A stretch of DNA of 17,612 nucleotides from UBA6987 sp045617825 (GTDB taxonomy: Bacteria; Bacillota; Clostridia; Lachnospirales; Lachnospiraceae): the NCBI GenBank assembly GCA_045617825.1, contig JAZLJI010000045.1, forward strand, positions 1-17,612, in the 5' to 3' direction. The translations under genes and the position numbers were made by a program. The notes beneath the pieces are model-generated. The model saw only the letters and a program-made list of their open reading frames with translations, made no database searches and was not told the DNA's origin. This document shows positions 1 through 6,194 of this stretch, piece by piece. Position 1 is the first letter of the stretch; each line of letters opens with the position of its first letter.

Positions 1-28
1 AACCATTGATAGCAACTTTAACAGACAT
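1..28 (-). CDS. gapA: Glyceraldehyde-3-phosphate dehydrogenase, N-terminal fragment at window edge
   Basis: Only the first nine codons lie in the window, read leftward from the ATG at 28-26: M-S-V-K-V-A-I-N-G. This is the usual start of bacterial type I GAPDH, whose next residues (F-G-R-I-G) form the NAD-binding loop and would lie beyond base 1. The enzyme oxidises glyceraldehyde-3-phosphate to 1,3-bisphosphoglycerate with NAD in glycolysis. A full Shine-Dalgarno sequence (AAGGAGG, 44-38 on the minus strand) sits 9 nt before the ATG, which supports the start. A near-consensus promoter is found upstream (112-140). The identity rests on nine residues plus the strong promoter and ribosome site, so paralogue type (gapA or gapB) cannot be told. 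Confidence 0.8.
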
Positions 29-79
29 AACAAGTTTCCTCCTTATAATGGTGTCTGCGAGGCTGTGCCCCGCAGCACA

Positions 80-99
80 TAAAGTATGAACATACTTTA
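80..99. repeat. Perfect palindrome in the gapA leader (possible operator or mRNA hairpin)
   Basis: The 9-bp arms TAAAGTATG and CATACTTTA flank a 2-bp centre (bases 89-90). The element lies about 12 bp downstream of the gapA -10 box, so it would occupy roughly +6 to +25 of the transcript. That is a classic position for a repressor blocking RNA polymerase; as RNA it could only form an AT-rich hairpin with a very tight loop, which favours a DNA-binding role. It does not match the Rex operator as I know it. The regulator is unknown. Confidence 0.6.
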
Positions 100-111
100 A
101 CATTCCGTTAA

Positions 112-140
112 ATTATACCGCATTTGCGTACTTCTGTCCA
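112..140 (-). promoter_or_regulatory. Sigma-A-type promoter of gapA
   Basis: On the minus strand, TGGACA (140-135) and TATAAT (117-112) are separated by exactly 17 bp, differing from the vegetative consensus by one base. Transcription should begin near base 105, leaving a leader of about 75 nt before the gapA ATG. The strength fits a highly expressed glycolytic gene. The start site itself is inferred. Confidence 0.8.
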
Positions 141-275
141 GCATTATTTTAGCCAAAATCCCGCAGATTATCCTTTCATTTCTGAATATTTTCACTATGG
201 TTCCCCCGGTTTCCCGCAGGGGGCTTTTCAAACTTGAACAATTTGTAAATTTTCCTCCCGAACGGCGCAAAAAAC

Positions 276-304
276 TTGATTTTGCCATGAAAATTCTATA
301 TGAT
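276..304 (+). promoter_or_regulatory. Promoter of the ABC transporter cluster
   Basis: TTGATT (276-281) and TATGAT (299-304) are spaced by 17 bp. The predicted start near 311 gives a leader of about 40 nt. AAAAGGA at 336-342 then lies 9 nt before the ATG at 352. This is the only good plus-strand promoter I see in the 323-bp gap. Its -10 box lies inside an imperfect palindrome (289-308), suggesting control by a dimeric regulator. Confidence 0.65.
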
Positions 305-308
305 TTTC
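289..308. repeat. Imperfect palindrome over the -10 box
   Basis: The half-sites GAAAATTCTA and TATGATTTTC match as a dyad at 16 of 20 positions, with perfect GAAAAT/ATTTTC outer arms. It overlaps the -10 box of the transporter promoter and may be an operator. AT-rich dyads also arise by chance near promoters, so confidence is modest. Confidence 0.35.
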
Positions 309-351
309 TGGATAACATCATGGCGGATACCGCCCAAAAGGATCTGAATAT

Positions 352-2628
352 ATGCTGCAACTGAAAAACATCACAAAGGATTATCTGGCCGGAGACAGCA
401 CCGTCCATGCGCTGAAGGGCGTGGAGGTCTCCTTCCGGGATCGGGAATTCGTGGCCATTCTGGGCCCCTCCGGCTGCGGAAAGACCACGCTGCTGAACCT
501 CATCGGCGGCCTCGATCAGTACACCTCCGGCGATCTTCTGATCTCCGGCCGCTCCACGAAGGAATTCAGGGATCGGGACTGGGACTCCTACCGCAACCAC
601 TCCGTGGGCTTCGTGTTCCAGAGCTACAACCTCATCCCTCACCAGACCGTGCTGCAGAACGTGGAGCTGGCGCTGATGTCCATCCCGGACCGGAAGCAGC
701 GGAGAGCCAGAGCCGTGGAGCTGCTGACGCGGGTGGGGCTGGGGGACCGGCTCCATCAGAAGGGCGCGCAGCTTTCCGGCGGCCAGAAGCAGCGTACGGT
801 GATCGCCCGGGCGCTGGCCAAGGACAGCCCCATCATCCTGGCGGATGAGCCCACCGGCAACCTGGATTCCGTCAGCGGGAAGGAGATCATGGAGCTGCTG
901 CGGGAGGTATCCCGGGATAAGCTGCTGATCGTCGTGACCCATAACCTGCAGGAGGTGGAGGATTACGCCACCCGGGAGGTGCGGATCTTCGACGGAGCGG
1001 TGGCCTGGGACCATACCCTGCGGGAGACGGTAAATGCCGACGGGCCGGACACCCCGGCGGAGGCCGACGAAGAAGCGCCGCTCACCCGGGAGCAGAAGCG
1101 CCTGAAAAGGCAGCAGGAGCGGAAGAACGGCTGGACGCTGGGCAAAGCGCTCTTCACCGCGATGCCGAAGCTGACCCTTTTCCTCTGCCTGCTGTTTACC
1201 GTAGGCGCGCTGGGGATCTTCGCGGTCACGGGCGCCTGCGGAGAGATCCCGACGCTGCTGAAGCCCGCCACCATGTTCAACTATCATGAGGGGCGGCTGG
1301 TGCTGACCCGGGCGGACGGAAAGGTGCCTGAGGAGGGGGAAATGGAGGCGCTAAAGACCCGCCTGGGCGCGGAGTCTATGATGCGCTACGATTATATCCT
1401 GGACGCGGAGTATGAGGACTATAACACGAACGCCTATCTGCCCTCGGAGGGGGCCTACGGCGCCGCGATCCCGATGCTGGCCGTCCGCGGAAAGGACTAC
1501 GGCGACCGGATCCTGGGCCGCTATCCGGAAAAGGCGGACGAGTGTCTGCTGTATCTGGCTATCGGCCTGCAGCCCCGCTTCGGCAGGACCGCGCTGCAGC
1601 AGGAGACCATCTGCTATCAGCGGACGGTGTTCAAGGTCGTCGGGGTAAAATACTATTACGATAATAATCTGGAAAACGAGATCCTTCTGACGGAGGAGGC
1701 CTTCGGCAATATCGGCTCCGCGTATTTCGCCAACCATGCGACGCAGGGACACGGCGCCGTCATGAAGCGGAAGGGCAGCATGCCGGAGGAGCTTTCCGTC
1801 GGAGAGCTCCTGCTTTGCTACGATCTGCCGAAGGACTGCGTTTATGTGGGCAACCCGCTGGTGCGGGAGGCCGTGAAGAACACCGCCGAGGGCGAGCTGG
1901 AGCTGGCGGTCACGGTGAATATCAGCTACAGCCAGGGTATGACGGAGAATCGTCAGGTGAAGGGGAGCTTCGGAAACGCCGAGGTGCTGCGGCAGACGGA
2001 CGTTCCGCTGACGGAGTACAACCGGGAGAACGGCGATTTCCTGGCCATGCATCCGCAGACCCTGCAGAAGCTCTTTGAGGAGAACATGCGGAAGCAGTAC
2101 CGGCAGACCTCCCTGTTCTTTAAGACCGACGGAGAGGCGGCCCGGGCGGCGGAGGGGCTGCGGCAGATGGGCTACATCGGCGTCACCTCCGATACCCGCT
2201 ATACGCCGAGCCTGCTGGATACCATCGCCAATACCGTCGCAGCGATCGCCCTGCTGGTGCTGTGGGGTCTGACCGTCGTTTTCCTGGCCTTCTTCGTCCG
2301 GATCTGCTCCGGAAAGGCGGTGGGGGCCTTCAAGAAGGATCTGGCCATCCTGCGGTCCATGGGGATCTCCGTGAGAACGGTCGCCCTGGGCTTCTTCGCC
2401 CGCTTTTACCTGTGCCTGCTGCCGGCGCTGCTGATCCTGGCGGCGGCTGCCTTCCTGATCTTCAGAAGCCCCATGCTGAACGAACGGCTGACCTTCCTTT
2501 ATCCCTGGCAGTATCTGCTGCTGGTGCTGGGCATGTTGATCATGACCACCCGGGTCGGCCTGAGACATTTGAGGACCCTGTTCGGCGAGAGCGTCCGGGC
2601 ATCTCTTCGGGGAGGTGACGCAGAATGA
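352..2628 (+). CDS. Fused ABC ATPase-FtsX permease, first half of a transporter pair
   Basis: A 758-residue protein resembling MacB in layout: an N-terminal nucleotide-binding domain fused to an FtsX-type permease. ATPase motifs are complete: Walker A GPSGCGKT (38-45), Q-loop Q90, signature LSGGQ (141-145), Walker B IILADEP (161-167), D-loop GNLD (169-172) and switch His197. A charged linker leads to TM1 (about 272-295), then an extracellular domain of about 330 residues and three C-terminal TM segments (about 627-650, 677-704, 716-735). The FtsX-like stretch KKDLAILRSMGIS follows TM2. Such type VII exporters perform mechanotransmission or peptide/lipid extrusion rather than ordinary import. 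The next gene overlaps it by ATGA, so the two products probably form a heterodimer. No sensor kinase or regulator lies beside it, and the substrate is unknown. Confidence 0.9.
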   Translation: MLQLKNITKDYLAGDSTVHALKGVEVSFRDREFVAILGPSGCGKTTLLNLIGGLDQYTSGDLLISGRSTKEFRDRDWDSYRNHSVGFVFQSYNLIPHQTVLQNVELALMSIPDRKQRRARAVELLTRVGLGDRLHQKGAQLSGGQKQRTVIARALAKDSPIILADEPTGNLDSVSGKEIMELLREVSRDKLLIVVTHNLQEVEDYATREVRIFDGAVAWDHTLRETVNADGPDTPAEADEEAPLTREQKRLKRQQERKNGWTLGKALFTAMPKLTLFLCLLFTVGALGIFAVTGACGEIPTLLKPATMFNYHEGRLVLTRADGKVPEEGEMEALKTRLGAESMMRYDYILDAEYEDYNTNAYLPSEGAYGAAIPMLAVRGKDYGDRILGRYPEKADECLLYLAIGLQPRFGRTALQQETICYQRTVFKVVGVKYYYDNNLENEILLTEEAFGNIGSAYFANHATQGHGAVMKRKGSMPEELSVGELLLCYDLPKDCVYVGNPLVREAVKNTAEGELELAVTVNISYSQGMTENRQVKGSFGNAEVLRQTDVPLTEYNRENGDFLAMHPQTLQKLFEENMRKQYRQTSLFFKTDGEAARAAEGLRQMGYIGVTSDTRYTPSLLDTIANTVAAIALLVLWGLTVVFLAFFVRICSGKAVGAFKKDLAILRSMGISVRTVALGFFARFYLCLLPALLILAAAAFLIFRSPMLNERLTFLYPWQYLLLVLGMLIMTTRVGLRHLRTLFGESVRASLRGGDAE

Positions 2629-5252
2629 TCCGTATCGACAAACTGGACAAATACTTCAATAAGGGCAAGGACAATCAGCTCCACGTGATCAACGACCTGT
2701 CTCTGGAGCTTCCGGAGCAGGGCATGGTGGCGGTGTTCGGCCGCAGCGGCTGCGGCAAGACCACTTTGCTGAATACGCTGGGCGGACTGGACGGCTTCTC
2801 CGGCGGTGACATCCTCTACGGAGAGGAAAGCATAAGCCGGGACACCGACAGACTGAGAAACGAGAAGATCGGCTATATCTTCCAGAACTATAATCTGCAG
2901 AAGCAGGAAAGCGTCTTCGACAACGTGGCGGACGCGCTGAAGCTCATGGGGCTCCGCGACGAAGCGGTGATCGCGGAGCGCGTATCGGTGGCCCTGGCCA
3001 ACGTGGGGATGCTGAAGTACCGGAGCCGCACCCCCGACACGCTGTCCGGCGGACAGCAGCAGCGGGTGGCCATTGCCAGAGCCATCGTGAAAAATCCGCC
3101 GGTGATCCTGGCGGACGAGCCCACCGGCAACCTGGACGAGGCGAATACCCTGCTGGTGATGGACCTGCTGCGGCAGATCGCCAAGGACCATCTGGTGGTG
3201 CTGGTGACCCACGAGGAAAAGCTGGTGGAGGAATACTGCGACCGGGTGATCAAGCTTTCCGACGGCCGGATCGAGGCGCAGTGGGAAAACGACGACGTCC
3301 GGGGGCACCGGGGCCGTCGGGGCAGCCGCATTTACCTGGGCGAGCTGCCGGGCAGTCTGGACAAGGGCCGCTTTACGGATATCCGCTGCTACGGCGAGGC
3401 CGAGGGCGCGAAGATCCAGCTGACGCTGGTGCGGGAGGGCGGAAAGACCTACCTGCGGGTGGACAGCCCCGGCGTGGAGCTGATCACGGAGAGCAGCGAG
3501 GTCAAGCTGATCGCGGGGCCTTACGTGGAGGAGAACGAGCGGCAGGCGCAGGAGGACCGGATCGACATGAGCCGCCTGGCACCGATCACCGAGCACGGGA
3601 AGACGGGCCGCCTGTTTACCTTCAGGCAGTCGCTGCGCAGCGGCTACGCCGAGAATTTCGTGAAAAAGCGCAAGAAGAAAAACAAGCTCCTGCGCCGGGC
3701 CATGGTGATGTTTGCCGCGATCTTCGTGATGATGAGCGCGTATTTCGGCGTGGGGATCCGATCTCTGAAGGACGTGGATAAGACCTACGAGAGCAGACTG
3801 CTTTATCTGTATCTGGGCAGAAAGGACACTACCGACAAGCTGGCCGAGGCCCTGGAGGACGAGGACAGCGGGATCGACGGCTATACCCTGAGGCAGCTGT
3901 ATACGTTTTCCCTGAACGCGCACCGCTTCTCACCGGGTTATTTCGAGACCTTCACCAGCGGCCTTTTCGACATGCTGGACGATAATTTCAAGGTAAATGC
4001 GGCGGCGCTGCCCGTCAGCCTGCTGAAGGACGCGAGAGTCCTGGCCGGAAGTCTGGAGCAGCCGGAGGAAAATGCGGTGGTGCTGAGCTCTGCCGTGGCG
4101 GACGAGCTGCTGAAGAACAGCAATCTGGGGTACGTCAAGACCTATGAAAACCTGCTGGGACTGGTGGAGAACCGCTACGGCGACGGTGCCTGCATCGTCA
4201 CGGCGGTGGTGGATTCTCCGGAGTACGCGCTGTTCTATAACGACCGGCTGCTGGCGGAGGAAAGCATAGACTCCCAGTATCTGGGCGTCATCCGATGCGG
4301 GACGGTGCCCGGCTATGAGACTGCGGTCGGGGACGGCGAGGCCCTGCTGATCGTACAGAATGCGCAGGGGGAGCTGCCCAGGGAGGGCGAGACCGTGCTG
4401 ATCCAGGGCGTTCCCCTGAAGGTGAAGGGACGGATCGACATCCAGATGGAGGATCCGACCTATGACGCCTTCTATATCGACGACGACAGCTACGGCTTCT
4501 CCTGGCGGCACTGTATCTGCGACAATGACAGCTTCTATCTGGTCAGCGACGGGAGCTTCGACCGGGTGGCCCAGAGCTTTGGGGAGACCCACAGCTCGGC
4601 CAGGGCCTATTACGGCATGGACTATTCCTTTGATGAGGACGGGAACCTGATCGCCCAGTACGTGGAGCCCTTCTTCGCGGCGGTGCATGCCGCAGACGTC
4701 GGGAAGGCGGAACGGTACCTGGAGGAGAATTTCCCGGAGCTGGAGCAGCTGCTTCCCGAGGAGGGACGCTTCGGCCGGGCCTCCGTCTATGCCTTCGGCG
4801 CGCTGGTGACGCCGGAGGAACTGCGGGAAAATGAGCTCAAGGACCTCAGGGCCGGCATCCGCGGGAAGCTCGTGTCCATGCTGGTGATGCTGGCCATCCT
4901 GAGCCTCTGCATGTACTTCATCATGCGGGCCGCGCTGCTGAGCCGCATCCGGGAGGTGGGCATTTACCGGGCCATCGGCGTGACCAAGGGGAACCTGAAA
5001 TTCCGCTTCCTGACGGAGGCGGGGGTCCTGACGGCGCTGACCGTGCTGCCGGGCTACCTGTTCTCCAGCGTGATCGTGGGCTTCTGGCTCAGCACCTCGA
5101 CGCTGATGAAGAACCTGTTCTATTATCCGCTGTGGCTGGCGCTGGCGGTGCTGGTCCTGCTGATGCTGCTGTGTCTGGGCTTCGGCGTGCTGCCGGTGAG
5201 CCTGCTGCTGAAGAAAACGCCCAGTGAGATCCTGGCGAAATATGATATTTAA
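2625..5252 (+). CDS. Fused ABC ATPase-FtsX permease, second half of the pair
   Basis: An 875-residue protein with the same architecture as its upstream neighbour. ATPase motifs: Walker A GRSGCGKT (39-46), Q87, LSGGQ (140-144), Walker B VILADEP (160-166), His196. A segment of about 140 residues (220-358) precedes TM1 (359-378); it begins with a basic patch and looks beta-rich, ending in a lysine-rich cytoplasmic stretch. The extracellular region spans about 380-745. C-terminal TM segments lie at about 748-770, 801-821 and 832-858, with the hallmark FtsX motif REVGIYRAIG (776-785) between the first two. The start overlaps the previous stop, and GGAGG (2611-2615) lies 9 nt upstream, indicating translational coupling. 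Both ATPase sites look intact, so neither half is a degenerate partner. Substrate unknown. Confidence 0.9.
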   Translation: MIRIDKLDKYFNKGKDNQLHVINDLSLELPEQGMVAVFGRSGCGKTTLLNTLGGLDGFSGGDILYGEESISRDTDRLRNEKIGYIFQNYNLQKQESVFDNVADALKLMGLRDEAVIAERVSVALANVGMLKYRSRTPDTLSGGQQQRVAIARAIVKNPPVILADEPTGNLDEANTLLVMDLLRQIAKDHLVVLVTHEEKLVEEYCDRVIKLSDGRIEAQWENDDVRGHRGRRGSRIYLGELPGSLDKGRFTDIRCYGEAEGAKIQLTLVREGGKTYLRVDSPGVELITESSEVKLIAGPYVEENERQAQEDRIDMSRLAPITEHGKTGRLFTFRQSLRSGYAENFVKKRKKKNKLLRRAMVMFAAIFVMMSAYFGVGIRSLKDVDKTYESRLLYLYLGRKDTTDKLAEALEDEDSGIDGYTLRQLYTFSLNAHRFSPGYFETFTSGLFDMLDDNFKVNAAALPVSLLKDARVLAGSLEQPEENAVVLSSAVADELLKNSNLGYVKTYENLLGLVENRYGDGACIVTAVVDSPEYALFYNDRLLAEESIDSQYLGVIRCGTVPGYETAVGDGEALLIVQNAQGELPREGETVLIQGVPLKVKGRIDIQMEDPTYDAFYIDDDSYGFSWRHCICDNDSFYLVSDGSFDRVAQSFGETHSSARAYYGMDYSFDEDGNLIAQYVEPFFAAVHAADVGKAERYLEENFPELEQLLPEEGRFGRASVYAFGALVTPEELRENELKDLRAGIRGKLVSMLVMLAILSLCMYFIMRAALLSRIREVGIYRAIGVTKGNLKFRFLTEAGVLTALTVLPGYLFSSVIVGFWLSTSTLMKNLFYYPLWLALAVLVLLMLLCLGFGVLPVSLLLKKTPSEILAKYDI

Positions 5253-5270
5253 GAGGAAAGGCGAAGCATT

Positions 5271-6152
5271 ATGAAGATCGGTTTCATCGGACTGGGCATC
5301 ATGGGAAAGCCCATGGCGAAGAATTTGCTGAAGAAGGGCTACACGCTGCTGGTGAACAGCCATCAGCAGAAGGATATGGACCTGCTGGCGGAGGCGGGGG
5401 CAGTGAAGGCCTCACAGCGGGAGATCGCCGAGCAGTGCGAGGTGGTGATGACCATGCTGCCCAATTCACCCCAGGTGAAGGAGGTGATGCTGGGCGAGGA
5501 GGGCGCAGCAGCCTTCATGAAGCCGGGCAGCTGCTTCATCGACATGAGCTCCATCAATCCGCTGGCCTCCCAGGAGATCGCGGCGGTGCTGGCCGAACGG
5601 GGGATCGACATGCTGGATGCGCCGGTCTCCGGCGGTGAGCCCGGCGCTGTCGCCGGAACGCTGGCCTTCATGGTGGGCGGACGGCAGGAGGTCTTCGACC
5701 GCTATAAGGAGCTGCTGCTGTGCATGGGAAGATCCGCCGTGCGCTGCGGAGAGATCGGCGCGGGCAATACCACCAAGCTGGCCAATCAGATGATCGTGGC
5801 CTGCAATATCCAGGCACTGGCGGAGGCGCTGACGCTGGCCCAGAAGGCCGGGGTCGATCCGGAGCTGGTCTTTGAAGCCATTAAGGGCGGCCTGGCCGGC
5901 TCTCACGTGATGGATGCCAAGGCGCCGATGATGCTCACGGGCAACGACGCTCCCGGCTTCAAGATCGACCTGCACATCAAGGATCTCAACAACGCGCTGG
6001 ACTGCGCGCACAGCGTGGGCAGCCCCGCACCCATGACCGCCCAGGCCCGGGAGGTGATGACCTTCCTGCAGGCCCGCGGCGAGGGCGGCAGGGACCACAG
6101 CGCCCTGGCGCATTATTACGAGCTGCTGAGCGATATCCGCCTGGGGCGGTAA
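5271..6152 (+). CDS. garR: 2-hydroxy-3-oxopropionate (tartronate semialdehyde) reductase
   Basis: A 293-residue beta-hydroxyacid dehydrogenase that should reduce tartronate semialdehyde to D-glycerate with NAD(P)H in the cytoplasm. The Rossmann loop GLGIMG is at 7-12. The substrate-binding motif DAPVSGGEPGA (116-126) and the region around catalytic Lys169 (GAGNTTKLANQ) follow, then the helical domain with IKDLNNALD near 236-244. Long stretches (QCEVVMTMLPNSP, GIDMLDAPVSGGEP, LAGS-MDAKAPM, DLHIKDLNNALD) closely resemble E. coli GarR/GlxR as I recall it, which favours this over 3-hydroxyisobutyrate dehydrogenase, though those enzymes share motifs. The length is typical. It starts 18 bp after the transporter gene, with AAAGG 9 nt before the ATG, so it is probably co-transcribed. 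No glycerate kinase, gcl or garL gene is nearby. Confidence 0.85.
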   Translation: MKIGFIGLGIMGKPMAKNLLKKGYTLLVNSHQQKDMDLLAEAGAVKASQREIAEQCEVVMTMLPNSPQVKEVMLGEEGAAAFMKPGSCFIDMSSINPLASQEIAAVLAERGIDMLDAPVSGGEPGAVAGTLAFMVGGRQEVFDRYKELLLCMGRSAVRCGEIGAGNTTKLANQMIVACNIQALAEALTLAQKAGVDPELVFEAIKGGLAGSHVMDAKAPMMLTGNDAPGFKIDLHIKDLNNALDCAHSVGSPAPMTAQAREVMTFLQARGEGGRDHSALAHYYELLSDIRLGR

Positions 6153-6194
6153 AAAGACAGCGCCTATATTTTCCGAGAAATGAGGAGATAAGAA

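Larger units (their letters stand above)
29..351. other. Divergent intergenic region between gapA and the ABC transporter genes
   Basis: This 323-bp AT-rich gap holds the minus-strand gapA promoter with its leader palindrome at the left and the plus-strand transporter promoter with its overlapping dyad at the right. Between about 141 and 275 I see only a C5/G5 short stem (203-223) of doubtful meaning, no open frame of note and no RNA gene. Confidence 0.8.

Noticed and set aside
203..230. C5/G5 stem followed by CTTTTC, terminator-like on the plus strand
   Set aside because: Only five base pairs with an 11-nt loop, a poor T-run and no upstream plus-strand gene to terminate.
97..1287. Long minus-strand open frame opposite the first transporter gene
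   Set aside because: It is antisense to conserved ABC ATPase motifs, is rich in Gln/His/Leu/Arg as expected for a shadow of GC-rich codons, and has no recognisable family.
2499..3923. 474-codon minus-strand open frame opposite the second transporter gene
   Set aside because: Shadow frame: it covers the Walker and signature motifs of the real gene and has low-complexity composition.
6142..6170. TATATT at 6165-6170 as a -10 box for the 641-residue gene
   Set aside because: No acceptable -35 box lies 16-18 bp upstream (the region reads ctggggc), so co-transcription with garR is simpler.
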